A DNA stretch of 60,632 nucleotides from Bacteroidales bacterium (GCA_017960905.1 JAGCYH010000007.1:1-60632); one strand, 5' to 3'. Counted from the stretch's first letter, positions 7,795 through 18,698 are shown. Program-made: numbers and translations. The notes: generated by a model from the sequence alone, not told the origin.

Positions 7795-8673
7795 ATGGCA
7801 AAACAAAACAACAAAGCTGCTGCGCGCAAGCTGCGCAGCTCGTATTTTACAACGACTATAAGCATCACGCTGGTGCTTTTTCTGCTGGGCATGATAGGTT
7901 TATTGATGCTCAATGCAAGCAAGTTATCAACTTATGTGAAGGAGAATCTGGGTCTGACCGTAATGCTTCAGGACGAAGCGCGCGACGCCGAGGTGAAGAA
8001 GATAGAAAAGTCGCTTCAGGCCTCGCCTCGCGTGAAGTCGGTTACTTATCTCAACAAGGAGCAGGCCGCCGAGAAGCTGATGAGCGAGCTTGGCGAGGAT
8101 TTCATCGGTTTCTTGGGTTACAACCCGCTGCTCTCGTCGATCGATGTCAAGCTGCACGCGCAGTACGCCACGCCCGAAGGTATGGAGGAGATAGAGAAGA
8201 TGGTGAAGGCTTTCCCTGAGGTGAAAGAGGTTCATTACCAGAAAGATATGGTGTATCTGATACACGAGAATGTGAAGAAGATATCGCTCGTGCTGCTGGC
8301 CTTGTCGGCTCTGATGTTGCTGGTGGCTATAACGCTGATAAACAACACGGTACGACTCATGGTATACTCCAAGCGATTCATCATACGCACCATGCAGCTT
8401 GTGGGTGCCACCAACGGATTCATACGGCGGCCGTTCATCGGCAGCAGCATCATACAAGGCATCATAGGCGCGTTGATAGCCAACGCGCTGATAGCCGGCG
8501 TGATATACGTCTCGGCGCGTGAGCTGTCGGGTGTGGTGAGCTTCAGCAACATCTACGTCGTAATATTCTTATTTGCAATGGTTTTCGCCGTCGGCATAAT
8601 GCTGACGCTAATATCGACAACAGTCTCGGTGAACCGCTATCTCAACGTCCGCACCGCCGACTTATACATTTAA
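7795..8673 (+). CDS. ftsX: Cell division ABC permease FtsX
   Basis: A 292-residue protein with the FtsX topology: a first transmembrane helix (ITLVLFLLGMIGLLMLNA, about residues 24-42), an extracytoplasmic domain of about 120 residues, then three C-terminal helices (about 160-185, 215-240, 255-280). FtsX with the ATPase FtsE regulates septal peptidoglycan hydrolysis; ftsE is not adjacent here, as is usual in Bacteroidota. It is followed 6 bases later by DUF3098 and then uppP, truB and queA, an arrangement widely kept in the phylum. Confidence 0.92.
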   Translation: MAKQNNKAAARKLRSSYFTTTISITLVLFLLGMIGLLMLNASKLSTYVKENLGLTVMLQDEARDAEVKKIEKSLQASPRVKSVTYLNKEQAAEKLMSELGEDFIGFLGYNPLLSSIDVKLHAQYATPEGMEEIEKMVKAFPEVKEVHYQKDMVYLIHENVKKISLVLLALSALMLLVAITLINNTVRLMVYSKRFIIRTMQLVGATNGFIRRPFIGSSIIQGIIGALIANALIAGVIYVSARELSGVVSFSNIYVVIFLFAMVFAVGIMLTLISTTVSVNRYLNVRTADLYI

Positions 8674-8679
8674 ACAGAA

Positions 8680-8955
8680 ATGGCAATAAACAGTAAAAAC
8701 AACAAAAACGAATTTGGATTTGCCTTAGGCAAAGAGAATTACCGATTGCTGGCAATCGGTTTCGTCATCATCATCATCGGGTTTGTTCTCATGGCAGGCA
8801 AAGGCAGCGACGACCCCAACGTGTTCGACCCCAGCATCTACGGTTTCCGTCAGATAACACTTGCGCCGATAATCGTATTGGCGGGTTTCGTTTTCGAGAT
8901 ATACGCGATAATGAAAAAGCCCAAAGACGACGAGCAACTTAAAGAAACGAAATAA
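8680..8955 (+). CDS. DUF3098 small membrane protein
   Basis: A 91-residue protein with two transmembrane helices (AIGFVIIIIGFVLMAGKG and TLAPIIVLAGFVFEIYAIM) and the DUF3098 signature YGFRQITLAP. Function unknown. Its fixed place between ftsX and uppP in Bacteroidota suggests a link to envelope biogenesis or division. Confidence 0.88.
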   Translation: MAINSKNNKNEFGFALGKENYRLLAIGFVIIIIGFVLMAGKGSDDPNVFDPSIYGFRQITLAPIIVLAGFVFEIYAIMKKPKDDEQLKETK

Positions 8956-8968
8956 CAACAAATAGAAA

Positions 8969-9766
8969 ATGAGCGGCATAGAAGCATTTTTGTTGGGCCT
9001 CATACAAGGTCTGACCGAATATCTGCCCGTAAGCAGCAGCGGGCATTTGGCCATAGCGTCGAACTTCTTCGGTCTCGACGGGGCTGAAAATCTGACATTT
9101 ACAGTTGCGGTGCATGTGGCCACCGTTTTAAGCACTCTGGTGATACTCTGGAAGGAGATAGCGTGGATTTTCAAAGGTCTGTTCAAATTCAAGTACAACG
9201 ACGAGACACGCTACACCGTCAACATACTCATTTCGATGATTCCCGTAGCCATTGTCGGCTTCTTCTTCAAAGACGCCGTCGAGGAAGTGTTTGGTTCGGG
9301 TCTTACGGTAATAGGCATCATGTTGTTTGTAACAGCCTTGCTGTTAGCGTTTTCGTATTTCTACAAGCCACGTCAGAAAGAGCAGATAACGATGCTCGAC
9401 GCGTTCATCATAGGCATCGCGCAGGCATGCGCGGTGATGCCTGGTTTGTCGCGCTCGGGTTCGACGATAGCCACCGGCCTCTTGCTTGGCAACAGCAAGG
9501 AGCGGCTGGCGCAATTCTCGTTCATCATGGTCATTCCGCCCATTTTGGGCGAAGCCCTGCTCGACGTGCTTAAGATGCTCAAAGACGGCGCCGAGGTTGT
9601 CATGGGTTCCATACCCACAAGCTCGCTCCTGATAGGCTTCATCACAGCATTTGTGTCGGGCTGCTTGGCTTGCAAGCTGATGATAGGCATTGTGCGCAAA
9701 GGCAAACTCATCTACTTCGCCATTTACTGCGCCTTGGCAGCTGCGGCAGTACTGATATTCGGATAG
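8969..9766 (+). CDS. uppP: Undecaprenyl-diphosphatase UppP
   Basis: A 265-residue polytopic inner-membrane enzyme that dephosphorylates undecaprenyl diphosphate so the lipid carrier can be reused for peptidoglycan and surface polysaccharides. Both family signatures are present: [13 protein letters not shown] near the N-terminus (about residues 16-28) and [13 protein letters not shown] (about 158-170), which supply the catalytic Glu, Ser and Arg residues. About seven or eight hydrophobic helices; normal length. The stop at 9764-9766 is two bases before the truB start. Confidence 0.95.
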   Translation: MSGIEAFLLGLIQGLTEYLPVSSSGHLAIASNFFGLDGAENLTFTVAVHVATVLSTLVILWKEIAWIFKGLFKFKYNDETRYTVNILISMIPVAIVGFFFKDAVEEVFGSGLTVIGIMLFVTALLLAFSYFYKPRQKEQITMLDAFIIGIAQACAVMPGLSRSGSTIATGLLLGNSKERLAQFSFIMVIPPILGEALLDVLKMLKDGAEVVMGSIPTSSLLIGFITAFVSGCLACKLMIGIVRKGKLIYFAIYCALAAAAVLIFG

Positions 9767-9768
9767 AG

Positions 9769-10494
9769 ATGAATTTCGAGACGGGCGAAATATTCTACAT
9801 CGACAAACCGCTGAAATGGACTTCGTTCGATGTGGTGAACAAGATACGACTGATGCTCAAGCAGACGCTTGGCATCAAAAAGATAAAAGTGGGGCACGCC
9901 GGCACACTCGACCCGCTGGCTACGGGCATAGTAACGGTATGCATTGGCCGCGCCACAAAGAAGATTGACGAGCTGATGGGGCACGACAAGGAGTATGTGG
10001 CCACGTTGCGCTTTGGCGCAACGACGCCGTCGTTCGACCTCGAGAAGGAGATCGATGCCACGTATCCTACCGAGCACCTGACGCGCGAGATGATAGAAAA
10101 TGCTCTTAAAGAGCATTTTACGGGCGAAATAGAGCAGACGCCGCCGCTCTTTTCGGCCATAAGGGTCAATGGCAAACGCGCCTACGAGCTGGCCCGCAAA
10201 GGCTCTACCGATGTGGAGCTCAAGAGCCGCAAGGTGACGGTGTACAGCATTGGCATCGAAGAGTGCGACTTGCCCGATGTGACGCTCAGAATACGTTGCA
10301 GCAAAGGCACTTACATTCGCTCGCTGGCTCGCGACATTGGTCTGGCTGTTGGTTCGGGCGCGCATCTCATCAGGCTTGAACGCGTTGCCGTAGGCAACGT
10401 GGACAAGTCGGCCGCGCTGACGCTCGAGCAGTTGCAGAAGCTCTTCGACGCCGAGAAAGAGGCGCAAGGCATTGATACAGAGGAAAAACAATAA
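9769..10494 (+). CDS. truB: tRNA pseudouridine(55) synthase TruB
   Basis: A 241-residue enzyme that isomerises U55 in the T-loop of tRNAs. I place the start at the ATG at 9769, just after uppP; the longer open frame upstream runs inside uppP and is not TruB-like. The catalytic segment GHAGTLDPLATGIVTVCIG is at about residues 42-60 and contains the nucleophile Asp. KGTYIRSLARDIG near residue 180 is the second conserved block. Lacks the long PUA domain, as usual for the short bacterial type. Confidence 0.94.
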   Translation: MNFETGEIFYIDKPLKWTSFDVVNKIRLMLKQTLGIKKIKVGHAGTLDPLATGIVTVCIGRATKKIDELMGHDKEYVATLRFGATTPSFDLEKEIDATYPTEHLTREMIENALKEHFTGEIEQTPPLFSAIRVNGKRAYELARKGSTDVELKSRKVTVYSIGIEECDLPDVTLRIRCSKGTYIRSLARDIGLAVGSGAHLIRLERVAVGNVDKSAALTLEQLQKLFDAEKEAQGIDTEEKQ

Positions 10495-10509
10495 AAAAAC
10501 ATATAACCT

Positions 10510-11562
10510 ATGAAACTATCAGAGTTCGATTACAAACACCCTGCCGACGCCATAGCGCAGTTCCCGGCGGAGAATCGTGACGAAGCCCGCATGCTCGTTT
10601 TGCACCGCAACAGTGGCGAAATAGAGCATCGCAACTTCAAGGAGATAATTGAATACTTCGACGACCGCGATGCGATGGTATTCAACGACACCAAAGTCTT
10701 CCCGGCCAAGCTCTATGGCAACAAGGAGAAGACCGGCGCTCAAATAGAGGTTTTCCTTCTGCGCGAACTCAACTCCGACCAGCATCTGTGGGACGTGCTT
10801 GTCGACCCGGCACGCAAAATCAGAATCGGCAACAAACTCTACTTCGGTGAGGACAATACGCTTGTAGCCGAAGTAATCGACAATACCACATCGCGCGGAC
10901 GCACGCTGCGATTCCTCTTCGATGGTTCGCACGACGAATTCAAGAAAGTGCTCTACAACTTAGGCCTTACGCCGCTGCCAAGCTACATCAAACGCGAGCC
11001 GACGGCCGAAGATGAGAAGAACTACCAGACGATTTTCGCCAAGAACGAAGGCGCAGTGGCTGCACCGACGGCCGGTATGCACTTCAGCCGCGAACTGCTC
11101 AAACGCTTCGAAATCAAAGGCGTGGAGATGGGCTATCTGACACTGCACATAGGTCTGGGCATTTTCGACAATGTTGAGGTCGAAGACCTCACAAAACACA
11201 AGATGCCGTCGGACCAGCTGTTTGTCGAGGACCAAGTGTGCGACATAGTCAACCGCGCCAAAGACGACAAGCGCAAAGTATGTGCCGTAGGCACATCTGT
11301 TTTGCGCGCCCTCGAAACAGCCAACTCGACACTCGGACACATCAAGCCGTTCGAAGGCTGGACCAACAAATTCATCTTCCCGCCTTACGAATTTGCCGTT
11401 GCCAACGCTCTGGTTACCAACTTCCAGCTGCCGCTCTCGACGATGCTCATGACGGTATGCGCCTTCGGCGGATACAAGAAGGTGATGACTGCTTACAACG
11501 TGGCCGTGAAAGAAGGCTACAAGATAGGCGCCTATGGCGATGCTATGCTTATAATCGACTAA
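10510..11562 (+). CDS. queA: S-adenosylmethionine:tRNA ribosyltransferase-isomerase QueA
   Basis: A 350-residue enzyme that transfers and isomerises the ribosyl group of SAM onto preQ1 at the wobble position of tRNAs, forming epoxyqueuosine. Length and blocks are typical: [13 protein letters not shown] (about residues 58-70), [13 protein letters not shown] (about 194-206) and [13 protein letters not shown] (about 284-296). It lies 15 bases after truB, joining two tRNA-modification genes in the operon. Confidence 0.94.
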   Translation: MKLSEFDYKHPADAIAQFPAENRDEARMLVLHRNSGEIEHRNFKEIIEYFDDRDAMVFNDTKVFPAKLYGNKEKTGAQIEVFLLRELNSDQHLWDVLVDPARKIRIGNKLYFGEDNTLVAEVIDNTTSRGRTLRFLFDGSHDEFKKVLYNLGLTPLPSYIKREPTAEDEKNYQTIFAKNEGAVAAPTAGMHFSRELLKRFEIKGVEMGYLTLHIGLGIFDNVEVEDLTKHKMPSDQLFVEDQVCDIVNRAKDDKRKVCAVGTSVLRALETANSTLGHIKPFEGWTNKFIFPPYEFAVANALVTNFQLPLSTMLMTVCAFGGYKKVMTAYNVAVKEGYKIGAYGDAMLIID

Positions 11563-11578
11563 TATTCAACAGAATACA

Positions 11579-13384
11579 ATGAAACAGTTTTTCATCACGC
11601 TGCTTGCGGTAATAGTCGGACAGCTACTTTGGGGCATAGTGTCGGTATTCTTCTACCTGATCATGTTTTTCATGATAATAAGCGCCGCCTCGTCGGCGTC
11701 GACATCGGTGCAGGTGCCCGTGAAGGACAACTCGCTGCTGGTCATCGACCTGACTACTGAGATAGCCGACCGCTCTGCGTCGGACTATATGGCTTCGGCC
11801 AATGCTCTGATGGTGGCTCTCAACGGCGGCTCGCCGCAGTTGGGCCTCTACGAGACACTCGAAAAGATTAACGATGCCGCTACCGACAAGAAGATAAACG
11901 GCATATATCTGAAAGGCGAGACCTCGGCATCGTCGATACCGGTGATGACCGAGCTGCGCAAGGCTCTTGCGCAGTTTAAAGAGACGAGCGGCAAGCCCGT
12001 GTTCTACTACTCGTCGTCGACATCGCAAAGCGCGCTCTACGTAGCATCGGTGGCCGATGCGGTTTACATCACACCGCAAGGCACAGCCGACGTGAACGGC
12101 ATAACGGGCAGTGTGATGTTCTACAAAGACATGCTCGACAAGCTCGATGTCGATATTCAGGTGTTCCGCCACGGCAAATTTAAGTCGGCTGTTGAGCCTT
12201 ATACGCTCAACAAGATGAGCGACGCCTCGCGCGAGCAGACACAGACTTATATCGACGCTATGTGGGCCGATGTGCGCGACGGCATAGCCGCCTCGCGCGG
12301 CATAAGCGCAAAGTCGGTCGACGACTTTGCCAACAACGTCAACTCGTTCAATCCGCAAGCCGCTCTCGACGCGCGGCTTGTCGACGGGCTCATCTACTAC
12401 GACCAGTTCCTCGCCCTGCTGCGCGACACGCTGGGCCTCAAAGCCAATGCCGATATACCCATTAGCGACATAGCCGACTACAACAAAGGCAACAAACTGA
12501 CAAAACTCAACCGCGGATCAAACAATAAGATTGCTGTCATTTACGCCGTTGGCGAAATACAAGAAGGTTCGAACAAAATGGACTTGGCCAACATATATGC
12601 CGACGACCTTGCGCGAACGATACGTGAAGCGCGCAACGACGAGTCGGTGAAGGCCGTTGTGATGCGTGTCAATTCGCCTGGCGGTTCGGCACTTGCATCG
12701 GATATCATCTGGCGCGAAGTGGCAGAGACAAAGCGAGTTAAGCCGTTCGTAGTATCAATGGGCGAATGTGCCGCCTCGGGCGGATACTATATCTCGTGCG
12801 CCGCCGACGTCATTGTGGCCGAACCGGCCACGCTGACGGGCTCAATAGGCGTTTTCGGTCTCGTCCCTTGCCTGAAAAAGACAATAGGCAATATAGGTCT
12901 CAACATTGAGACCGTCAACAGCAACCAAGAGGGCGCACTGACGGCCTACAGTCCGCTTACGGCCAAGCAGAGCGCCGCTGTGCAAGCGACGATAGAGCGA
13001 GTTTACTCTACCTTCGTCGGTCGTTGCGCCGAAGGGCGCAACAAAACCGACAGTCAGATCGACGACATAGCGCAGGGCCGTGTTTGGGCTGGCACCGACG
13101 CCAAGCGTCTGGGCCTTATCGATGAGTTTGGCGGGCTTACCGAAGCCATAGAGATAGCCGCCGACCGTGCGGACCTCGGCACCAACTATTCGGTGACGCA
13201 TCTGCCCAATGTCGAAGACTCGTTCATGTTCATGCTTAAGCAGTTGGGCCTGAGCGCCAAGGCGCTCATAGGCAATATGCTGCTTGGCGACAGCTATAAA
13301 GCGGCCACCAACATACAGCCGTACGTCTGCGACAAACCGCGCGCAATGCTGCGAATGGAATATGATATAAATATTAATAAATAA
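11579..13384 (+). CDS. sppA: Signal peptide peptidase SppA (long, 67K type)
   Basis: A 601-residue protein with an N-terminal membrane anchor (about residues 5-38) and two tandem peptidase S49 domains, the architecture of the Escherichia coli-type SppA that digests cleaved signal peptides in the inner membrane. The C-terminal half carries VNSPGGSALASDIIW and the nucleophile segment CAASGGYYIS with Ser400. The N-terminal half has the degenerate copy that contributes the general-base Lys (around RHGKFKSAVEP). Start lies 16 bases after queA; likely the end of the ftsX operon. Confidence 0.93.
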   Translation: MKQFFITLLAVIVGQLLWGIVSVFFYLIMFFMIISAASSASTSVQVPVKDNSLLVIDLTTEIADRSASDYMASANALMVALNGGSPQLGLYETLEKINDAATDKKINGIYLKGETSASSIPVMTELRKALAQFKETSGKPVFYYSSSTSQSALYVASVADAVYITPQGTADVNGITGSVMFYKDMLDKLDVDIQVFRHGKFKSAVEPYTLNKMSDASREQTQTYIDAMWADVRDGIAASRGISAKSVDDFANNVNSFNPQAALDARLVDGLIYYDQFLALLRDTLGLKANADIPISDIADYNKGNKLTKLNRGSNNKIAVIYAVGEIQEGSNKMDLANIYADDLARTIREARNDESVKAVVMRVNSPGGSALASDIIWREVAETKRVKPFVVSMGECAASGGYYISCAADVIVAEPATLTGSIGVFGLVPCLKKTIGNIGLNIETVNSNQEGALTAYSPLTAKQSAAVQATIERVYSTFVGRCAEGRNKTDSQIDDIAQGRVWAGTDAKRLGLIDEFGGLTEAIEIAADRADLGTNYSVTHLPNVEDSFMFMLKQLGLSAKALIGNMLLGDSYKAATNIQPYVCDKPRAMLRMEYDININK

Positions 13385-13398
13385 AAACCCGAAACAAA

Positions 13399-14055
13399 AT
13401 GAAAACATTAATTTTCAGTGTATTATGCATGGCAACGATAGTTGCATGCAGCACAAAAAACAGTTGTTGTGACAAAGATTGCTGCAAAGATTCTTGCTGC
13501 AAAGAATCTTGCTGTGAAGAATCGTGTTGTAAAGAATCTTGCTGTAAGGAATCTTGCTGCAAAGAATCGTGTTGTGAGAAAACAAGTTGCTCAAATGCAG
13601 CTGAAGCAGCTCAGCAACCTATCAATCATGCTGAATACAAAACGCAAAACGATAGTGTGATGAATGAAGTATGTGAATTTCTGAAAAACTGCGGTGTGTA
13701 TTACATCGCCACAGTAGAGGGCAACCAGCCGCGCGTGCGTCCCTTTGGTACGCAGAGCATTTACGAGGGCAAGCTCTACATCATGTCGGGGCACAAGAAG
13801 AATGTGGCAAAGCAGATAGCCGCCAACCCCAAAGTTGAGATTTGCGCCTACGACGGCAAAGGCGAGTGGCTTCGCGTAAGTGCGACGCTCGTCGACGACG
13901 AACGCGTCGAGGCCAAGCAGGCACTGATAGACCTCAATCCGTCGTTGGCATCGATGTATAGCGCAACCGACCCTAATACAGCTATTTACTACCTGACAAA
14001 CGCTGAGGCGACATTCAGTTCGTTCGCCGGCGGCGAACGCAAAGTGAAGTTTTAA
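13399..14055 (+). CDS. Lipoprotein with Cys-Cys repeat linker and a flavin-type split-barrel (pyridoxamine oxidase-like) domain
   Basis: A 218-residue protein in three parts. A lipoprotein signal ends at Cys17 (TIVAC). Residues 22-64 are a five-residue repeat, mostly KESCC, giving eight Cys-Cys pairs and 17 cysteines in 43 residues. Residues about 85-218 form a pyridoxamine 5'-phosphate oxidase-like split barrel (VYYIATVEGNQPRVRPFGTQ, then ICAYDGKGEWLRVSATL), a fold that binds FMN, haem or F420. The repeat looks suited to binding soft metals or disulfide chemistry. The gene follows sppA by 14 bases. The role is not known; metal binding is inference. Confidence 0.8.
   Translation: MKTLIFSVLCMATIVACSTKNSCCDKDCCKDSCCKESCCEESCCKESCCKESCCKESCCEKTSCSNAAEAAQQPINHAEYKTQNDSVMNEVCEFLKNCGVYYIATVEGNQPRVRPFGTQSIYEGKLYIMSGHKKNVAKQIAANPKVEICAYDGKGEWLRVSATLVDDERVEAKQALIDLNPSLASMYSATDPNTAIYYLTNAEATFSSFAGGERKVKF
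13471..13575 (+). repeat. Coding 15-bp tandem repeat (xxxCC units)
   Basis: Seven successive 15-bp units encoding DKDCC, KDSCC, KESCC, EESCC and three KESCC. Synonymous third-position differences (tcttgctgc, tcgtgttgt, tcttgctgt) show the array is not a very recent slippage product and that the amino-acid pattern is being kept. Confidence 0.85.
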
Positions 14056-14122
14056 AGACGCCTGTTGGGTGTGCTTCGTTTCATAGAACAATTTTAAATT
14101 AAGAAAAAAATACACATTGTTC

Positions 14123-14153
14123 TTTGGCTTAGCATTACTATGAACTAAATTTG
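14123..14153 (+). promoter_or_regulatory. Promoter of the fumarate reductase operon
   Basis: TTTG (14123-14126), 19 bases, TAAATTTG (14146-14153): full match to the Bacteroidota consensus. The leader would be about 48 bases. Confidence 0.75.
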
Positions 14154-14207
14154 CGACTTAAAAACAAAGAAAACTTTACATTAAGAAATAATTAAAACAA
14201 ATATTTT

Positions 14208-14891
14208 ATGAGTGGTTTATTTAAATCTTCAATCGGAAAGAAACTGATAATGAGCGTAACAGGTCTCTGCCTCGTTCTCTTTCTGCTATTTCACATGTCC
14301 ATGAACCTTGTGGCCATTTTCTCAGGAGAAGCCTACAACAAGGTTTGTGAATTTTTGGGCACAAACTGGTATGCACTTGCAGGTACCGCAGTTTTGGCTG
14401 TAGGTTTCTTGCTTCATATCGTTTACGCCTTCATTCTCACTATCCAGAACCGCCGTGCTCGTGGCAACGTTCGCTATGCATACAGCGTACGCCCGAAGAT
14501 GGTTGAATGGGCATCGCAAAACATGCTCATCTTGGGTATCATCGTACTTGTTGGCTTAGGTCTGCACTTTAGCCATTTCTGGTACAAGATGATGTTCGCC
14601 GAACTCGTTGGTGCTGAGCATCAATTCGGTCCTACCGATGGTGCTGCATGGCTTCAGTTCTACTTCAGCCAACCGGTAATCGTAGTTCTTTACCTTGTTT
14701 GGTTTGTAGCTATCTGGTTCCACCTCACACACGGTTTCTGGTCGGCCATTCAGACTATCGGCTGGAACAACCTTGTTTGGATGTCGAGAATCCAGAAGAT
14801 TTCGACAATCTTCGCAACTATCATCTGTCTCGGCTTCGCCGCTGTGGTGATTACATTCTTTGTTAAATCGCTATGCTGTTGCGCTGCTTAA
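14208..14891 (+). CDS. sdhC: Fumarate reductase/succinate dehydrogenase cytochrome b subunit
   Basis: A 227-residue membrane subunit with five hydrophobic helices, the length and start (SSIGKKLIMSVTGLCLVLFL) of the di-haem cytochrome b558 type used in Bacteroidota. It anchors the catalytic subunits and exchanges electrons with menaquinone. Conserved histidines for haem lie in the helices (for example LLFHMSMN, GFLLHIVYA, LHFSHFWY, WFHLTHGFW). First gene of a three-gene operon; in anaerobic relatives the complex mainly reduces fumarate to succinate, so frdC is an equally fair name. Confidence 0.92.
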   Translation: MSGLFKSSIGKKLIMSVTGLCLVLFLLFHMSMNLVAIFSGEAYNKVCEFLGTNWYALAGTAVLAVGFLLHIVYAFILTIQNRRARGNVRYAYSVRPKMVEWASQNMLILGIIVLVGLGLHFSHFWYKMMFAELVGAEHQFGPTDGAAWLQFYFSQPVIVVLYLVWFVAIWFHLTHGFWSAIQTIGWNNLVWMSRIQKISTIFATIICLGFAAVVITFFVKSLCCCAA

Positions 14892-14918
14892 TGTTAATCA
14901 TTTAATTAGAAGTAAATT

Positions 14919-16898
14919 ATGTCAACTATAGATTCTAAAATACCAGAAGGTCCGGTAGCTGAGAAATGGACCAACTATAAGGCACATCAGAGACTTGTCA
15001 ATCCGGCCAACAAACGTAAGCTCGACATTATCGTTGTAGGTACAGGTTTGGCAGGTGCTTCGGCAGCTTCGACATTGGCCGAGATGGGTTTCAACGTATA
15101 CAACTTCTGCATACAGGACTCGCCCCGTCGTGCGCACTCTATTGCAGCACAGGGCGGTATCAATGCAGCTAAAAACTATCAGAACGACGGCGACTCAGTA
15201 TATCGTCTCTTCTACGACACCGTAAAAGGCGGCGACTACCGCGCACGCGAAGCCAACGTTCACCGTTTGGCCGAAGTGTCGAACAACATTATCGACCAGT
15301 GCGTTGCACAAGGCGTTCCTTTCGCACGTGAATATGGCGGTTTGCTTGCAAACCGCTCGTTCGGTGGCGCGCAGGTAAGCCGTACGTTCTACGCAAAAGG
15401 ACAGACAGGCCAGCAGCTTCTGCTTGGCGCCTATTCGTCGCTCAACCGTCAGATTAACGCCGGTAAAGTTAAAAGCTTCAACCGCTACGAAATGCACGAC
15501 GTAGTCATCGTTGACGGTCGCGCACGCGGTATCATTGCCAAAAACCTCGTTACCGGCAAATTTGAGCGTTTCTCGGCAAATGCCGTTGTAATAGCAACAG
15601 GCGGATACGGGAACACATATTTCCTCTCTACCAACGCCATGGGCTGCAACTGCTCGGCTGCTATCGCAGCATACCGCAAAGGCGCTTATTTCGCCAACCC
15701 GTCATACGTACAAATCCACCCGACTTGTATCCCCGTTCACGGCGACAAACAATCGAAACTGACACTTATGTCGGAGTCGCTTCGTAACGACGGCCGCATC
15801 TGGGTGCCAAAAAACATTGAAGACGCCAAAAAACTTCAAAAAGGCGAAATAAAAGGTTCGGACATTCCCGAAGAAAACCGCGACTACTACCTCGAACGCC
15901 GCTATCCGGCATTCGGTAACCTCGTGCCGCGCGACGTTGCCAGCCGCGCCGCTAAAGAGCGTTGCGACAAAGGCTTCGGCGTGAACAACACCGGCCTCGC
16001 TGTCTTCCTCGACTTCTCCGACGCCATCAAACGTCTCGGCATCGACGTAGTACGCCAGCGTTATGGCAACCTCTTCGACATGTACGAAGAGATTACCGAC
16101 GTGAACCCCGGACAGCTTGCCCGTGAGATTAACGGCGAGAAATATTACAACCCGATGATGATTTTCCCGGCCGTACACTACACTATGGGCGGCATCTGGG
16201 TCGATTACGAGCTTCAGACATCTATTCCGGGTTTGTTCGCCATCGGCGAATGCAACTTCTCTGACCATGGTGCAAACCGCCTCGGTGCCTCGGCGCTTAT
16301 GCAAGGTTTGGCCGACGGTTATTTCGTATTGCCATATACCATTCAGAACTACCTGGCCGACCAGGCTATCTGGCCTAAGATTCCGACCGACAACGAAGAG
16401 TTCGCCAAGGTCGAAAAACACTGCGTCGAAGAGCAGACTCGCCTTATGAACATCAAAGGCAAACGTTCGGTTGACTCAATTCACAAAGAGCTCGGCCACA
16501 TCATGTGGGAATATGTAGGTATGGGACGTACCGCTGAAGGCTTGAAAACAGCCCTCGAAAAACTCAAAGAACTGCGTAAAGAATTCGAAACCAATCTGTT
16601 CATTCCGGGTTCGCAAGAGGGACTTAACATAGAGCTCGACAAAGCTATTCACTTGCGCGACTTCATCATCATGGGTGAACTCATCGCAACTGACGCTCTT
16701 CACCGCAACGAAAGTTGCGGCGGTCACTTCCGCGTCGAATATCAGACCGAAGAAGGTGAAGCTAAACGTGATGATGAAAACTTCTTCTATGTAGGCTGCT
16801 GGAAATACGAAGGCGACGACAACACCGCTCCTTCGCTCATCAAAGAGCCACTCGAATACGAAGCGATCAAAGTACAAACTCGTAACTACAAAAATTAA
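14919..16898 (+). CDS. sdhA: Fumarate reductase/succinate dehydrogenase flavoprotein subunit
   Basis: A 659-residue catalytic subunit that interconverts fumarate and succinate at a covalently bound FAD. The N-terminal Rossmann motif [20 protein letters not shown] is followed by the FAD-linking segment [18 protein letters not shown], whose His carries the flavin. [15 protein letters not shown] and the [12 protein letters not shown] block belong to the active-site region. Length and order match the Wolinella/Bacteroides type. Cotranscribed with the cytochrome subunit (27-base gap) and the iron-sulfur subunit. Confidence 0.96.
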   Translation: MSTIDSKIPEGPVAEKWTNYKAHQRLVNPANKRKLDIIVVGTGLAGASAASTLAEMGFNVYNFCIQDSPRRAHSIAAQGGINAAKNYQNDGDSVYRLFYDTVKGGDYRAREANVHRLAEVSNNIIDQCVAQGVPFAREYGGLLANRSFGGAQVSRTFYAKGQTGQQLLLGAYSSLNRQINAGKVKSFNRYEMHDVVIVDGRARGIIAKNLVTGKFERFSANAVVIATGGYGNTYFLSTNAMGCNCSAAIAAYRKGAYFANPSYVQIHPTCIPVHGDKQSKLTLMSESLRNDGRIWVPKNIEDAKKLQKGEIKGSDIPEENRDYYLERRYPAFGNLVPRDVASRAAKERCDKGFGVNNTGLAVFLDFSDAIKRLGIDVVRQRYGNLFDMYEEITDVNPGQLAREINGEKYYNPMMIFPAVHYTMGGIWVDYELQTSIPGLFAIGECNFSDHGANRLGASALMQGLADGYFVLPYTIQNYLADQAIWPKIPTDNEEFAKVEKHCVEEQTRLMNIKGKRSVDSIHKELGHIMWEYVGMGRTAEGLKTALEKLKELRKEFETNLFIPGSQEGLNIELDKAIHLRDFIIMGELIATDALHRNESCGGHFRVEYQTEEGEAKRDDENFFYVGCWKYEGDDNTAPSLIKEPLEYEAIKVQTRNYKN

Positions 16899-16952
16899 TG
16901 TAAAATACTGATTACGAAGTAAATAGTATTTTAAATTTAAAATTAAGCGATT

Positions 16953-17696
<744 letters not shown>

Positions 17697-17720
17697 GAGA
17701 TTTCTTCATACTTTGAATGT

Positions 17721-17762
17721 TTTACGGGGCTGTCTGACTTGTCAGACAGCCCCGTAAATTTT
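17721..17762 (+). terminator. Terminator of the fumarate reductase operon
   Basis: Perfect 18-bp stem (tttacggggctgtctgac / gtcagacagccccgtaaa, 2-base gap at the tip) followed by a short T stretch. Confidence 0.85.
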
Positions 17763-17790
17763 GCTACTTAAGTACACCTTGTGTAAACAA

Positions 17791-17824
17791 AAAAGCCTGT
17801 TAATCAATCGATTAACAGGCTTTT
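17791..17824 (-). terminator. Terminator downstream of tRNA-Leu
   Basis: Inverted repeat aaaagcctgttaatc / gattaacaggctttt with a 4-base loop. On the minus strand it begins a few bases after the tRNA 3' end and is followed by T6, so it ends the tRNA-Leu transcript. Confidence 0.85.
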
Positions 17825-17825
17825 G

Positions 17826-17910
17826 TGGTACCCAGAGCCGGGATCGAACCGGCACGCCTTGCAGCATTGGTGTTTGAGACCAACGCGTCTACCAATTCCG
17901 CCATCTGGGC
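17826..17910 (-). tRNA. tRNA-Leu (anticodon CAA)
   Basis: The minus strand gives an 85-base class II tRNA starting GCCCAGATGGCGGAATTGGT, with a D-arm, an anticodon stem TTGGT/ACCAA enclosing the loop CTCAAAC (anticodon CAA, reading UUG), a variable arm, the T-arm GCCGGTTCGATCCCGGC and an encoded CCA end. The acceptor stem pairs with one G-U at the first position. Confidence 0.95.
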
Positions 17911-18025
17911 ATCGGAACCTATGGTAGGTTGCGCTTTTGCGGTGCAAATATACGAGCTTTATCTTTTTTATCAAAAAATGAATAATGTTTTTTGCGATAT
18001 TTTTTTGCCGCTGTTGTATTGCGTT

Positions 18026-18682
18026 TTATTTCAGTCCGTTCCATGAGCCTTTGATGGGCTGGCATTGCGTGTAGAATGCCGGACAGTTGTTCACTTTGTA
18101 GAGCCCAGTCTCTTCGTCGTCCTCAAACATTACAATGTCGCAAGCGCGTTGGTGTGTGTCCCAACCGCCTCCCAGAACGTAGATGTAGTATATGGTTCCG
18201 TATTTCGGGAAAGTCAGTTGTTTGATGCCGTTAGGGCTGCCCTGACACCTGACGGTGTATGGTTCGTTGGGCGTGTAGCTGTTGGTGCGCACAGCGCCGT
18301 CGATGAGGGCGGCGGCTATGTAGCGTTGCGAATAGCCGTCGTAGTCGGCGTAGCGGTCGCGGAGAATGCTCATAGCAGGCGAGACGTTGTTGGGCGAGCA
18401 GACAAGGCGTATGCAGCGTTCTCCAACGGTTTTGTCGCGACCGTACATCTCCATTGCCATTATCATCATGGCGGCCGTTCCGTTGATGTGTTTACCGAGA
18501 TATTCTCGGTAAACGGTTTCAAATTCGGTGTAGTCCGATGGTATGTTGCTGAAAATCACTTCGTTGAAGTCGCTCGTAGTGATGCTTTGCTTACCGAAGT
18601 CGCCTCTTACCATGTAAGTGTGGCTGCCGTAAGCGTAGCTTCCGTCAGCCTGAAGTCCGTTTGCTAAGTTGTTGGTGTTCAT
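18026..18682 (-). CDS. Uncharacterised protein (possibly DUF6935-like)
   Basis: A soluble protein of 218 residues from the Met at 18682. A longer frame begins at 18736 but overlaps dusB by 38 bases and adds an Asn-rich, unlikely N-terminus, so I prefer the later start, 16 bases after the dusB stop. The sequence has blocks such as GTAAMMIMAMEMYGRDKTVGE and a C-terminal beta-rich part with YTPNEPYTVRCQGSPNG, which recalls the DUF6935 group. No signal peptide, no catalytic motif that I recognise. Confidence 0.6.
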   Translation of the reverse strand: MNTNNLANGLQADGSYAYGSHTYMVRGDFGKQSITTSDFNEVIFSNIPSDYTEFETVYREYLGKHINGTAAMMIMAMEMYGRDKTVGERCIRLVCSPNNVSPAMSILRDRYADYDGYSQRYIAAALIDGAVRTNSYTPNEPYTVRCQGSPNGIKQLTFPKYGTIYYIYVLGGGWDTHQRACDIVMFEDDEETGLYKVNNCPAFYTQCQPIKGSWNGLK

Positions 18683-18698
18683 GTTGTTAGAGTTTTTA

